A stretch of 64,000 nucleotides of DNA from DASXMT01 sp963781305 (GCA_963781305.1 CAWAFL010000001.1:372001-436000), one strand, 5' to 3'; shown: positions 1 to 8,741, counted from the stretch's first letter. The notes: generated from the letters alone by a model not told the origin. Program-made: numbers and translations.

Positions 1-410
1 TGTGGGCAGTGTCCACGGCCTGGCGGGCACGGCGCTCTGGAGCGAGGCGGAATCGGGCCGTGCGCGCCCTGGCGGTGGCCGGGGTCGAGTCCAGCGTGGT
101 CAATGCCGGCCTGAAGGCCTTCGTCGGCCGACCGCGTCCCAACCCGAGCGACCTTCGCTTGGGCGAAAACGTGATCCCCCTACGCGAGCCCCGGACCAGC
201 AGTTTTCCCAGCGGGCACACGCTGGCGGCCTTCTGCGCGGCAACGGTCTTGTCGGAGCGTGGCGATCTCGGCGGCAACGTACTGCTGTTCACCTGTGCCG
301 GACTGGTGGGAGTGAGCCGCGTTCACCTCCAGGCCCACCATGCATCCGACGTTCTCGGCGGTGTGGTGGTCGGCACCGCGCTGGGGGCCGTGGGCCGCCG
401 GTTCGTCTGA
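1..410 (+). CDS. PAP2-family lipid phosphatase, 3' part
   Basis: The reading frame is open at the left edge, so the true start lies outside the window; the GTG at 9 is probably internal. The PAP2 signature blocks occur in order (numbered from that GTG): a Lys followed by GRPRP (36-44), SFPSGH (65-70) and SRxxxxxHxxxD (103-114), the last two carrying the catalytic histidines. Enzymes of this family remove phosphate from membrane lipids such as phosphatidate or polyprenyl pyrophosphate, with the active site at the membrane face. Substrate cannot be told from this fragment. Confidence 0.85.
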   Translation, partial: WAVSTAWRARRSGARRNRAVRALAVAGVESSVVNAGLKAFVGRPRPNPSDLRLGENVIPLREPRTSSFPSGHTLAAFCAATVLSERGDLGGNVLLFTCAGLVGVSRVHLQAHHASDVLGGVVVGTALGAVGRRFV

Positions 411-483
411 TCCCTACCCAGGTCAAGCCGGAAAGTCTGGGGCGGGTCGGAATGACCAGGGCCTCGGCGCTGTTGGTACAAAC

Positions 484-1092
484 ATGACTACCGCGACTTC
501 TTTTGCAGTGACCTGGGATTATCGATGCCCGTTCGCCAGGAATGCCCACGAGCACCTGCTCGACGGCTTGGCGGACGGCGCGGATTGGGACATCACCTAC
601 GTCCCGTTTTTCCTGAACCAAAGCCATGTAGCCGAGGGCGGGACCCCAGCGTGGGAGGACCCCCAGCACACGCCCCACCTGCTGCCCCTTGAAGCAGGGA
701 TCGTCGTCCGGGACCGGTTTCCGGAGCATTTCGCCGAGGTGCACCGCTCGTTGTTCGCTGCCCGGCACGACGAGGGCGGCGACCTCCGTGAGCGCGATGT
801 CGTCCGCAAGGCGCTCGAGCGGGTCGGCGCCCCCGCCGACGCCATTCTGGCCCAAGTCGACGACGGCTGGCCGCGGGTGGTTGCCCGTACGGAGCACGAG
901 CAGTACGTGAACAGCCACGATGTATTCGGCGTACCCACCTTCATCATCGGCGACGACGCCGTGTTTACCCGGCTGATGACCCGGCCCGAAGGCAACGGAG
1001 CCCTAGCCCGAGAGACCATCGACCGGGTGCTGGCCCTGCTGGTGGATCACCCCGAGCTGAACGAGTTCAAGCACACCCGGATCGCCCGATAG
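484..1092 (+). CDS. DsbA/FrnE-like thioredoxin-fold protein
   Basis: About 202 residues with the DSBA-thioredoxin layout: an N-terminal strand followed by an active-site motif (WDYRCPFARN, residues 11-20), a helical insertion, and a C-terminal GVPTFIIGDD block containing the cis-Pro. Only the first active-site Cys (C15) is present; the second position of CxxC is Ala, so classical disulfide exchange is unlikely and an isomerase- or glutathione-transferase-like role is possible. No signal peptide is seen, so it is probably cytosolic. ATG 484 was chosen because an upstream in-frame start at 340 would overlap the preceding phosphatase and add unrelated sequence. Confidence 0.8.
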   Translation: MTTATSFAVTWDYRCPFARNAHEHLLDGLADGADWDITYVPFFLNQSHVAEGGTPAWEDPQHTPHLLPLEAGIVVRDRFPEHFAEVHRSLFAARHDEGGDLRERDVVRKALERVGAPADAILAQVDDGWPRVVARTEHEQYVNSHDVFGVPTFIIGDDAVFTRLMTRPEGNGALARETIDRVLALLVDHPELNEFKHTRIAR

Positions 1093-1246
1093 AGCACGCA
1101 CACCTGTATGGCCGCTCACGTGGTGACGGGGTCTTGCGGCAGGCGACGGGATGATTGAGGCAGACCTGGTCTATTGACGCGGTGACGTCACAACGGTTGG
1201 CCGGTGCCGTCGATCCCGTGAGAAAGGGGCCGCCAGGAACCTGGCA

Positions 1247-2152
1247 TCAGGGAGCAACCAGCTCGGCCAGGGTGGCGACGGAATCGCTGATCTCGGCGGC
1301 CGTCCCGAAGGGCGCACCGACAAAGTCGGAAGCCCCGATGTCGGCCAGTCGTCGGACTTGGGCGGAAACCTCGTCCTTGGTACCCACGATGGCCACATCG
1401 GCCGGGCCGCCCGCGCCCTCGCGATCGAGCATGGCCCGATAGGACGGAAGGCCGCCGTACACGGCGAAGACTTCTGCGGCCTTGTGTCGGGCACCGGCGA
1501 CGTCACTGGTGACACACACGGGCAGGCCGACTGTCACCCGCGGCTCTCCTCGTCCGGCCTCGGCGGCCGCCCGCGAGATCACGGGCACGACATGGGACTC
1601 GATGGTCGCTGGACCGGTCATCCAGGTGACCGTTCCCGACGCAAGTCGAGCGGCCAAGGCCAGCATGGTAGGGCCGAGAGCGGCCACCAGGACGGGCGGC
1701 GCAGGAGCGTTGACTTCGAGCGGGCCGAATGTGGCCGCCTTGAGCGTCTCGCCGGTGAAGGCGACCTGCTCGCCCAAAAGTAGGGGCGTGAGAATCGATA
1801 GGTACTCACGCATGTGCCGTGCCGGGCGGTCGAACGACAGCCCGAACACGTTCTCGATGACCACCTGGTGCGAGAGACCGACGCCCAGCGTCAGTCGTCC
1901 GCCGATGGCTGCCTGCACGGTGAGGGCCTGCTCGGCCAGCATCACCGGGTGGCGCGGGTACGTGGGCACTACCGCCGTGCCCAGTTCGATATCAGGCACC
2001 TCGCGACCGACCACGGCCAACAACGTCAATGCGTCGTACCCGAAGATCTGCGAGGCCCAGGCCGAATCGAGGCCGACGTCACGGAGGCCCCTGACCTGGC
2101 CGACCACATCGTCGATCGACTGGTTCACATCGAACATCACACCGATTTTCAT
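1247..2152 (-). CDS. LLM-class (F420-dependent-type) oxidoreductase
   Basis: 301 residues of the luciferase-like monooxygenase fold. The N-terminus (MKIGVMFD) forms the first barrel strand; LGTAVVPTYPRHP, LTLGVGLSHQ and the AALGPTMLALA block near 160-170 match the F420-dependent branch common in mycobacteria and Acidimicrobiia. Such enzymes move hydride between F420H2 and varied substrates, or use FMN. It is a single minus-strand gene, divergent from purE. Cofactor and substrate are inferred from family only; many paralogues occur per genome, so a specific function cannot be assigned. Confidence 0.85.
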   Translation of the reverse strand: MKIGVMFDVNQSIDDVVGQVRGLRDVGLDSAWASQIFGYDALTLLAVVGREVPDIELGTAVVPTYPRHPVMLAEQALTVQAAIGGRLTLGVGLSHQVVIENVFGLSFDRPARHMREYLSILTPLLLGEQVAFTGETLKAATFGPLEVNAPAPPVLVAALGPTMLALAARLASGTVTWMTGPATIESHVVPVISRAAAEAGRGEPRVTVGLPVCVTSDVAGARHKAAEVFAVYGGLPSYRAMLDREGAGGPADVAIVGTKDEVSAQVRRLADIGASDFVGAPFGTAAEISDSVATLAELVAP

Positions 2153-2220
2153 GACAGCCTCCCCGGACCGTCAACCAGGCGTGATCGGTCCTGACCACCG
2201 TACCGGCTGGGACCGTCGCG

Positions 2221-2236
2221 TCCCGATGTGTCGGGA
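2221..2236. other. Perfect 6-bp hairpin upstream of purE
   Basis: TCCCGA, a four-base TGTG loop and TCGGGA form a perfect stem-loop in the 157-bp divergent gap between the LLM gene and purE. Related short copies (GTCTCGATG) recur up to about 2280, so it may be by-product of local duplication rather than a regulator. Confidence 0.35.
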
Positions 2237-2309
2237 CTTCGCGTCTCGATGCCTACGACCACCGCGTCTCGATGTGTCGGATCCTGAGCTGTCGGACAGA
2301 ATACGGGGC

Positions 2310-2801
2310 ATGTCAGTCGCCATCGTCATGGGAAGCTCGTCCGACGCATCGATCATGGATGACGCGGTCAAGACCCTCCGCTCATTTTCCATCCCCGTCG
2401 AAGTCAGGGTCATCTCTGCTCACCGGACCCCCGACGACGCCATCGACTTTGCTCGCACGGCTATCGATCGGGGGGTGCAGGTGATCATCGCCGCCGCCGG
2501 CGGCGCTGCCCACTTGGCCGGCGTGCTGGCCGCCGCCACCCCCGTCCCAGTCATCGGCGTGCCTGTGGCCCTGGCCAACCTGGGCGGCCTCGATTCGCTC
2601 CTGGCCATGGTCCAGATGCCCAAGGGCGTGCCTGTGGCCACGGTGGCCGTCAACGGCGCACGAAACGCCGCACTCCTGGCCGTGAGGATCCTCGCCCTCT
2701 CCGACGAACAACTCGCGGCCGAGCAGGAGCGGTTCCGACGCGAGCTCGCCGATCAGGTGCACACCATGGACGCCGAGGTGCAGTCCCGCTACGCCGACTG
2801 A
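2310..2801 (+). CDS. purE: N5-carboxyaminoimidazole ribonucleotide mutase
   Basis: 163 residues, the normal length of class I PurE, which rearranges N5-CAIR to CAIR in purine synthesis. GSSSD (residues 8-12), SAHRTP (near 37) and the AAGGAAHLAGV loop (near 67) line the active site and nucleotide pocket. ATG 2310 puts the first motif at the usual distance. The usual partner purK is not adjacent in the window. The 3' end overlaps the convergent slipin gene by 13 bp. Confidence 0.96.
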   Translation: MSVAIVMGSSSDASIMDDAVKTLRSFSIPVEVRVISAHRTPDDAIDFARTAIDRGVQVIIAAAGGAAHLAGVLAAATPVPVIGVPVALANLGGLDSLLAMVQMPKGVPVATVAVNGARNAALLAVRILALSDEQLAAEQERFRRELADQVHTMDAEVQSRYAD

Positions 2802-3844
2802 CTGACCTCGTCTGGACCGGTACCGTGCGCCGCGGCCCCGCCTGCGTCCGGACGGCCGTCGTCGGTCGGGACGTCCGCCCGACCATTTGAGTCAGATCCA
2901 GTCGCTGCATCGGATGCGGGCCCGGTCGGTGCGCCTGTCACCGCACCGGCTGCCGCGGCTGCCGAGCCCTTGACCACCGATGGGGCCGGCATCACCGTGG
3001 ACAGTGGAACCGTTGCCGTTGCCGGTGACGGCCCGGGCGAACTCATGCCGATGGTGCCGTTGACGAACCCGGCCAGAATCTCGATGGGCAGCGGGAACAC
3101 GAGCGTGGAATTGTTCTCGCTGGCCACCTCGGCCAGCGTCTGCAAGGTGCGAAGCTGCATGGCCCCGGGGGACTCGTACAGCGTGGCCGCCGCCTCGGCC
3201 AGCTCCTTGCTGGCTCCGAGCTCGCCGGTGGCGGCGATGACCTTTGCTCGGCGCTCCCGCTCGGCCTCGGCTTGGCGGGCCATGGCCCGGAGGAGCTCGG
3301 GGGGTAGGACGATGTCTCGGATCTCCACCTGGCGAACCTCGACCCCCCAGCCGTGGGTCGAGGCGCCAATGGACGTCTTCAGCTCGTCGTTCACGTCGTC
3401 CCGGTGGGCCAGGATGTTGTCGAGCTGATGTCGGCCGACGATCGACCGCAGCGCGGTCATGGCCACCCGTTGGCTGGCGAAACGGAAGTCGTCCACTCCG
3501 ATGATGGCCTGTACCGGATCCAGGACCTGGAAGTAGACGACCGCGTCCACCTGCACGGTGACGTTGTCGGCGGTGATGACCGCCTGCTTGGGAATGTCGA
3601 CGACTTCGACCCGCAGCGTCACCTTCACCAGCTTGTCCATCAATGGCCACTTGACGATGATCCCGGGCCCTTTGGCCTCCTCCCGGATGCGACCCAAGCG
3701 GAAGAACACGGCCCGCTCGTACTCCGTGACCACTTTGAAGGTGCTGTGCACCAAGGCGATGACCACGGCGATGAACACCACCCCGCCGGCGACGATGCCG
3801 GTCACGATTCCAGCCGTGGATGCGAGCAAGGGTCCATGGACCAT
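2789..3844 (-). CDS. Slipin / SPFH (band 7) membrane protein
   Basis: 351 residues: one N-terminal membrane segment (about 8-32), then a stomatin/prohibitin domain with YERAVFFRLGR (near 43), GPGIIVKWP, the TADNVTVQVDAVVYF strand and a charged coiled-coil around AEAERERRAKVIAATGE (190-210). After about residue 265 the tail is Ala/Pro/Ser-rich and poorly conserved. Proteins of this family form oligomeric rings on the inner membrane and often work with an NfeD protease; no nfeD is next to it here. It ends inside the convergent purE 3' end. Confidence 0.9.
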   Translation of the reverse strand: MVHGPLLASTAGIVTGIVAGGVVFIAVVIALVHSTFKVVTEYERAVFFRLGRIREEAKGPGIIVKWPLMDKLVKVTLRVEVVDIPKQAVITADNVTVQVDAVVYFQVLDPVQAIIGVDDFRFASQRVAMTALRSIVGRHQLDNILAHRDDVNDELKTSIGASTHGWGVEVRQVEIRDIVLPPELLRAMARQAEAERERRAKVIAATGELGASKELAEAAATLYESPGAMQLRTLQTLAEVASENNSTLVFPLPIEILAGFVNGTIGMSSPGPSPATATVPLSTVMPAPSVVKGSAAAAAGAVTGAPTGPASDAATGSDSNGRADVPTDDGRPDAGGAAAHGTGPDEVSQSA

Positions 3845-3989
3845 GAAGCCATCTTCGCGCTAGAGATCAGCCTCTGTCGGGTCACTGCCGGGAAAGGGCG
3901 CGAACCGGGACGAGTCATGACCTCGGTGGCCCCCCGTACCCACCACGTTCGCGCCGGCCCGATCGGCCGGCACCCCACTGACCTGGACC

Positions 3990-5006
3990 TTATGTGCTCC
4001 GAGGGGCCAGGTCACTTACTGCGTCGGCCAGATCGACCCCGAAGGGAATGAGCCCGATGACCGGGATCGTCACCCCGTTGTCCACGTACCGCTGGATGTG
4101 GGCGCGGCACTCGGCTCCCGACCCGTGCACGATCAAGGCGTCGACCACCTCGTCGGGGATGGCGGCCAGGGCACCTTTCCGGTCCCCCGCCTGCCACGCC
4201 GACCACATGGGCTGCAACTGATCGCCCCGCCCCAACCAGCGGTGGAACTGGGCATACACCTCTACATTGAGGTAGGCAGCGATCATGCGCCGGCCGATGG
4301 CCCGCACCGTATCGGTGTCCTCGGACGGACAGACGAAGATCCGAGCGGCGATGTCCTTCCCCGCACCCACGTGGGGGACGACCGTGGCCACGTCCTCGGC
4401 CGACAGCCAGTTGATGATGGCGCCGTCGGCCTCCCTCCCCGCCAGACGGAGCATGCCGGGGCGCAACCCGGCCAAGAAGATGGGGGGAGGGCTCTCGACC
4501 GGACGGGCCAGGCGGAACCCATGTACTGCGAACGTGTCGTACGTCTCGTCGACCTTCTCACCGGCCAGGGCCGCCTTCAAGAAGCGGATGGTGTCCCGGA
4601 CGCGCTTGTAGGGCTCGGTGAACTCGATCCCGTTCCAGCGCTCCACGATCACATTGGAAGACGTGCCCAGCCCAAAGGCGAACCGGCCCGGGGCCGCTTC
4701 AGCCATGCCGGCGACGGTTTGGGCCAAGAGGGCCGGGCCTCGGGTATAGGCAGGGATGATGGCCGTCCCCAGCAAAAGGCTCGGCGTCCACGCCGCAGCC
4801 AGGGCAATTGGCGTGAGCCCGTCGGTCCCATCGGTCTCTGCCGACCACACGTCGGTGTAACCCAGCGAGACAAGCTTCTCGAACCATTCCCGGTGCTCAT
4901 GGAGGGGGACGCCGTCGAAGGGAACGGTGATTCCGTACCTGGGTGCGGGTCCCGATCCCGGCGTTGACGTTGCCTCTGAACTGCTCGGTGTGGTGGTCAC
5001 GGCCAC
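3990..5006 (-). CDS. LLM-class (F420-dependent-type) oxidoreductase
   Basis: 338 residues. After about 22 Ser/Thr/Pro-rich residues the LLM barrel starts at RYGITVPF; GLGTSSNVIVERWNGI (near 118) and IFLAGLRPGMLRLAG (near 180) are typical of the F420-dependent group. The GTG at 5006 is the only long-frame start; a later start cannot be excluded because the first residues are low complexity. It is paralogous to the gene at 1247-2152 but not closely similar. Substrate unknown. Confidence 0.85.
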   Translation of the reverse strand: MAVTTTPSSSEATSTPGSGPAPRYGITVPFDGVPLHEHREWFEKLVSLGYTDVWSAETDGTDGLTPIALAAAWTPSLLLGTAIIPAYTRGPALLAQTVAGMAEAAPGRFAFGLGTSSNVIVERWNGIEFTEPYKRVRDTIRFLKAALAGEKVDETYDTFAVHGFRLARPVESPPPIFLAGLRPGMLRLAGREADGAIINWLSAEDVATVVPHVGAGKDIAARIFVCPSEDTDTVRAIGRRMIAAYLNVEVYAQFHRWLGRGDQLQPMWSAWQAGDRKGALAAIPDEVVDALIVHGSGAECRAHIQRYVDNGVTIPVIGLIPFGVDLADAVSDLAPRST

Positions 5007-5036
5007 AGTGATACACCCATCCGCGAGGCTTCAGCC

Positions 5037-5327
5037 ATGGAGCAACAACAACTGCCCTTGATCGAAGCCACCGAACCGGCCACGGGTTCCGCCGATGCCT
5101 CATCCCCCGGTTCGGCTGCCAGTGAAACCACATCAGAAACTTCAGCAACATCAGCCACTCACGGCCCGCCGTCACGGCGAAAGGGGCGTCGGGTCGCCGG
5201 GTCGACGCGACCGGCCAAGGGCTCACCGGGCACCGACTGGCGGCTCGATGAGCACACCAGGGCCGTCGGACGGGAGGGCGTCGCCGCCGCCCGGGCCCTC
5301 CTCAATCGAGCCAATTGCGCTGCTTAA
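5037..5327 (+). CDS. Small hypothetical protein with basic middle and conserved-looking tail
   Basis: 96 residues. The first 40 are acidic and Ser/Thr/Ala-rich, 47-62 are rich in Arg/Lys, and the C-terminal block DWRLDEHTRAVGREGVAAAR resembles tails seen on small uncharacterised actinobacterial proteins. No membrane segment or known domain. It starts 30 bp from the divergent LLM gene, with no clear Shine-Dalgarno sequence, and ends 26 bp before the YdjC-like gene, with which it may be co-transcribed. It may be a real small protein, but evidence is codon use and context only. Confidence 0.5.
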   Translation: MEQQQLPLIEATEPATGSADASSPGSAASETTSETSATSATHGPPSRRKGRRVAGSTRPAKGSPGTDWRLDEHTRAVGREGVAAARALLNRANCAA

Positions 5328-5353
5328 CCAGCAGCGGCGCTACCGTCGGAGGC

Positions 5354-6187
5354 ATGACGACGGTCGCTGAGCGCCTGGGATATCCCTCGGACGCCAAACT
5401 GCTCATCCTGAACTGTGCCGAATTGGGTTTTTGTCATGCCGCCAACGTCGGAGTGTTCGAGGCCCTCCGAGAGGGCATCGGCACCAGCGCTTCCCTCATG
5501 GTTCCGGCCCCCTGGTCCCGGGAATCCGCCTCCCGCTACCGGGGCGACGACGTTGGAGTCCACCTCACCCTCAATTCGGAGCACGAGCTCTACCGGTGGG
5601 GCCCGATCACCCAGGCGCCCTCTCTACTCGACGGCGATGGGGGTTTCCCTCGCACGTTGACCGACGTCTGGGACCACGCCGATCTCGACGAGGTGCGTCG
5701 GGAATGCCGGGCTCAGGTGGAACGGGCTGTTCTCTGGGGCTTCGATGTCAGCCACCTGGACACCCATCTCGACGCCCTCCTCCTCCGACCTGAGTTCTTC
5801 GACATCTACTTGGAACTGGCCATCGACTTCTCCCTCCCCCTCCGCCTCTTGGGGGCCGATGCTGAACCAAACGTGGGTTTCCCGTTCCGACAGCTGGCCG
5901 CCGACGAGAACGTGCTGTTCGCCGACCACTTCGTCACGCTCCCCATGGTTGGCGGCCCACAGGCTTTCCACCACGTGGTGTCGAACCTCAGTCCCGGGAT
6001 CACCGAGGTCACCCTGCGGCCGGCCGTGGACTGCGACGAGCTCCGGGCCACCTCGGACAACTGGCCGGCCCGGGTGGCTGACCACATCCTGCTCGTTGCC
6101 GACCGCGGGCTCGGAGCGTTGATCGACGGGTCAGGTGCCACCCGAATCGGCTATCGCCCTCTCCGGGACCTGATGCGCAAGGGCTAA
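5354..6187 (+). CDS. YdjC/ChbG-HpnK-like deacetylase family protein
   Basis: 277 residues of the YdjC-like carbohydrate deacetylase fold, whose members hydrolyse N-acetyl groups on sugars or related compounds. The conserved pieces are LILNCAELGFCHAANVGVFE (18-37), the DDVGVHLTLNSE strand (near 68) with its metal-site His, and a paired DTHLDAL (near 135). In active enzymes the first motif reads N-A-D-D; here it is N-C-A-E, so the catalytic Asp is Ala and the metal-binding Asp is Glu. Activity may be altered or lost. ATG 5354 was chosen; the GGAGG just before it is closer than optimal. Confidence 0.8.
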   Translation: MTTVAERLGYPSDAKLLILNCAELGFCHAANVGVFEALREGIGTSASLMVPAPWSRESASRYRGDDVGVHLTLNSEHELYRWGPITQAPSLLDGDGGFPRTLTDVWDHADLDEVRRECRAQVERAVLWGFDVSHLDTHLDALLLRPEFFDIYLELAIDFSLPLRLLGADAEPNVGFPFRQLAADENVLFADHFVTLPMVGGPQAFHHVVSNLSPGITEVTLRPAVDCDELRATSDNWPARVADHILLVADRGLGALIDGSGATRIGYRPLRDLMRKG

Positions 6188-6215
6188 TGGGGCCTCGGGC
6201 GAAGAGCCTGAGCCC

Positions 6216-6602
6216 TCAGAACTCGGTGATCTCGACGATACGACGCTGGAGGTCGCGGTACTCGGGAGTGTTTGTGATGGGCAACAGGGCCAGGACCGTG
6301 CCCATGTTCCCAGCAACTTTGACTTTTCCCTGCATGAAGGCGGCGTTGGCGTCCAACTCCGCCTTTTGGATGGCAACGGCATCCGACCACGCCGTGGTCA
6401 GGGTCACCTCGGCATCGGCCAGGACCCCGAGGGCGCTCTCCCGGAGATGGCCATCCTCGAGCACCCAGTAGTACTTGACCTCACCCTCGGGGCCGCCGGT
6501 GACCTCGTACTGCATGCGTGCGCTGGCGCCCGGCCGGTCGGGCTGGTCGGCGGCCAGAGCACGCGTCTCGTCGAACCATTCTGGTGAGAGCCACTTCGCC
6601 AT
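6216..6602 (-). CDS. SCP2 sterol-binding-domain protein
   Basis: 128 residues matching the sterol carrier protein 2 fold: MAKWLSPEWFDETRALA helix at the start, YEVTGGPEGEVKYYWVLEDG strands (32-51), DAEVTLTTAWSDAVAI (63-78), and the AFMQGKVKVAGNMGTVLAL hydrophobic pocket helix (88-106). These small cytosolic proteins bind acyl chains or sterols. Stand-alone SCP2 genes are numerous in Acidimicrobiia. It lies downstream of mca on the same strand, separated by a short repeat array. Confidence 0.85.
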   Translation of the reverse strand: MAKWLSPEWFDETRALAADQPDRPGASARMQYEVTGGPEGEVKYYWVLEDGHLRESALGVLADAEVTLTTAWSDAVAIQKAELDANAAFMQGKVKVAGNMGTVLALLPITNTPEYRDLQRRIVEITEF

Positions 6603-6613
6603 GCCAGATCTCC

Positions 6614-6680
6614 TGTCGTCGCCCTGTGGTTGTCGTCGCCCTGTGGTCCTGTCGTCGCCCTGCGGAATCGCCCTGCGGTA
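6614..6680. repeat. 17-19-bp imperfect tandem repeat, three copies
   Basis: TGTCGTCGCCCTGTGG starts at 6614 and 6631 and, with one change, at 6650, followed by a half copy. It fills the gap directly downstream of the mca stop codon and ends before the SCP2 gene start. Confidence 0.75.
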
Positions 6681-6687
6681 GCCCGGG

Positions 6688-7590
6688 TTACCGGTGGCTC
6701 ACGGCACCGACCGGGGCGAAGAGATCATGCTCGATCTCGTCCTCGGGCAGCTCGGGGGCGACGGCTTTCCCGTTCACCATGATCTTGGCCAGCTCGTAGT
6801 CGTCCTGGGGCTCGATGGTTTCCATCACCTCGGGAGGCAGGCCGAACCAGAACTTCGACGTGGGGTCGACCTGGGTGGCATGAGCCAACAGGGCCTGGCG
6901 GCGGACGTCGGCGAACCCGGTGACATCGATGGACGTGGTGAAGCGGTCCTCGGGCATCTTCTCCCAGCGCTCCCGCCATTTGTCGTCAAAGGGCGACTCC
7001 AGGCCCAGTTCCAGGAACTTCTCATGGATGGCCTGGAACCGGCGGCGGGAGAAGGTCGTGTAGTAGAGCTTGCTCGGCTCCCAGGGCGCCCCGGCATTCG
7101 GGTAGGCGTCGGGGTCGCCGGCAGCCTCGAAGGCGATCACGCTGATCTCATGGTCACGCAGGTGGTCGGGGTGGGGATAACCGGACTGCTCGTCGCCGTA
7201 GGCCACGATCACCTGGGGCCGGGTCCGGCGAATGGCCGTCACCAGACGGCCTACCGCCTCGTCCAGGGGGGCCTGGGCGAACGAGGCCGGGTTGGCGTTG
7301 GCCTCGGTGCCGGGCATGCCCGAGTCCCGGTAGCCCAACTGGACGACCTCGTCGTACCCGATGATCACCGCGGCCCGGGCCAGTTCCTCCTTGCGGAGCT
7401 CGATGATCCGCGCCTGATTCTCGGGCGTGTCCATGGCCGGATTGAGAATTTCGCCCTCCTCACCTCCGGTGCAGCACACGAGTACGGTGTGAACACCTTG
7501 AGCGTGGTACCGGGCGACGGTCCCGGGACCCTTGGACGACTCATCGTCGGGATGGGCGTGAACAGTCATCAGGCAGAGCGGCTCGGTCAC
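6688..7590 (-). CDS. mca: Mycothiol S-conjugate amidase
   Basis: 300 residues of the PIG-L/LmbE metalloamidase fold. The zinc site is visible as HAHPDDE (11-17) and HPDH (140-143), with D15 as catalytic base. Mca cleaves mycothiol conjugates of electrophiles to glucosaminyl-inositol and an exported mercapturic acid. The alternative MshB usually has a different C-terminal half; the stretch from KWRERWEKMPEDRFTTSID onwards resembles Mca. GTG 7590 was chosen because any start further upstream would run into the divergent pspA gene. It implies the cell makes mycothiol. Confidence 0.9.
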   Translation of the reverse strand: MTEPLCLMTVHAHPDDESSKGPGTVARYHAQGVHTVLVCCTGGEEGEILNPAMDTPENQARIIELRKEELARAAVIIGYDEVVQLGYRDSGMPGTEANANPASFAQAPLDEAVGRLVTAIRRTRPQVIVAYGDEQSGYPHPDHLRDHEISVIAFEAAGDPDAYPNAGAPWEPSKLYYTTFSRRRFQAIHEKFLELGLESPFDDKWRERWEKMPEDRFTTSIDVTGFADVRRQALLAHATQVDPTSKFWFGLPPEVMETIEPQDDYELAKIMVNGKAVAPELPEDEIEHDLFAPVGAVSHR

Positions 7591-7659
7591 ACCGATCACG
7601 CTACCGGGAGCCGAACCCCTAAGCTGCATTGACGTAGGACTAGGTAAGGAATGGTCACC

Positions 7660-8460
7660 ATGGGTGTCATGAAGCGTCTGTCGGGCATCGTGCAGGCCAA
7701 GACGAACAAGCTTTTGGACAAGGCGGAAGATCCACGGGAATCCCTCGATCTCTCCTACCAGAAGCAACTGGAGAGCCTGCAGAAGGTCCGGAGGAGCGTC
7801 GCTGACGTCACGACGGCGAAGAAACGCATCGAGCTCCAGGCGGGCCAGCTCCAACAGCAGGCCGACAAACTCCAGCAGCAGGCCAAGGCGGCGCTGACCC
7901 AGGGCAACGAGGACCTGGCTCGTGAGGCGCTGGGCCGCCGTGCAGCGCTGGCCGAGCAGCTGACCGACCTGTCCGGCCAGCATCAGCAGGTGGCCGACCA
8001 GGAAGTGAAGCTCATCGCCACGGCCCAGAAGTTGCAGTCCCAGGTCGACTCCTTCCGCACCAAGAAGGAGACCATGAAGGCCACGTACACCGCGGCCGAG
8101 GCCCAGACCAAGATCGGCGAGGCCGTCTCGGGCATCTCTGAGTCGATGGGCGACGCCGGGATGTCGATGCAGCGAGCCCAGGACAAGATCGACAGCATGC
8201 AGGCCCGGGCCGGGGCCATGGACGAGCTCCTGGCCTCCGGTGCCCTCACCGACCTGACCCACCCGGTGGACGACATTCAGGCCCAACTGGACCAGCTCTC
8301 CACCACCTCGGCCGTCGATAACGAGTTGGCTGCGCTCAAGGCTGAGGTCGGTGCCGGTGCGCCGGCGGAGCTGACCGCTCCGGCCGCTCCTGAGGCCCCC
8401 GCGGCTCAGCCCACAGCAGATCCGGGTACCAACGGGGGAACGGGAGGGGCGCCTTCATGA
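7660..8460 (+). CDS. pspA: Phage shock protein A (PspA/IM30 family)
   Basis: 266 residues, almost wholly helical: an amphipathic N-terminal helix (GVMKRLSGIVQAKTNKLLDK), long coiled coils rich in Gln, Lys and Glu (30-170), and a Pro/Ala-rich tail after about 225. PspA coats the inner face of the membrane under envelope stress and maintains its barrier. ATG 7660 is preferred because AAGGA at 7646-7650 is then nine bases away; ATG 7651 touches it. Its stop overlaps pspAA by four bases, so translation is probably coupled along pspA-pspAA-htpX. Confidence 0.93.
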   Translation: MGVMKRLSGIVQAKTNKLLDKAEDPRESLDLSYQKQLESLQKVRRSVADVTTAKKRIELQAGQLQQQADKLQQQAKAALTQGNEDLAREALGRRAALAEQLTDLSGQHQQVADQEVKLIATAQKLQSQVDSFRTKKETMKATYTAAEAQTKIGEAVSGISESMGDAGMSMQRAQDKIDSMQARAGAMDELLASGALTDLTHPVDDIQAQLDQLSTTSAVDNELAALKAEVGAGAPAELTAPAAPEAPAAQPTADPGTNGGTGGAPS

Positions 8461-8741
8461 TCGTCCGCATCCTGGGCGAAGGGCAGTACTCGGTCCCCGA
8501 CGAGCACCGGTCAGAGTTGGAAGCACTGGACAACACACTGCTGGAGGCGGTGGACGCCGGCGATGAGACGGCGTTCGCCACGACTCTCGGCGCGGCGGCT
8601 GCCGAGGTCCGGCGGGTAGGGACGGTCCTGCCCGACGACGAGTTCTACCCCTCCGACCTCGTCCTGCCATTCGAAGACGCCACTCTGAGCGAAACGAAGG
8701 AACTCCTGGCCGGGGGAGCCGCCGCTGAGGGGGACCAATGA
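8457..8741 (+). CDS. pspAA: PspA-associated protein PspAA
   Basis: 94 residues matching the PspAA domain: MIVRILGEGQYSVPDEHRSE at the start, a central acidic helix and DDEFYPSDLVLPFEDATL near 62-79. The gene starts inside the pspA stop (ATGA) and its own stop overlaps htpX in the same way. The domain occurs almost only beside pspA in actinobacteria and archaea; its biochemical role is not established, but the coupling suggests a one-to-one partner of PspA. Confidence 0.9.
   Translation: MIVRILGEGQYSVPDEHRSELEALDNTLLEAVDAGDETAFATTLGAAAAEVRRVGTVLPDDEFYPSDLVLPFEDATLSETKELLAGGAAAEGDQ

Noticed and set aside
340..483. Extended N-terminus for the DsbA-like protein
   Set aside because: It would overlap the phosphatase gene, and the added residues match no family member.
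1092..1246. Regulatory site containing TGACGTCA between convergent genes
   Set aside because: The 8-bp palindrome lies between two gene 3' ends, where a promoter is not expected, and could occur by chance.
7591..8286. Upstream extension of the mca frame
   Set aside because: It runs antisense through pspA; the conserved Mca N-terminus begins at 7590.
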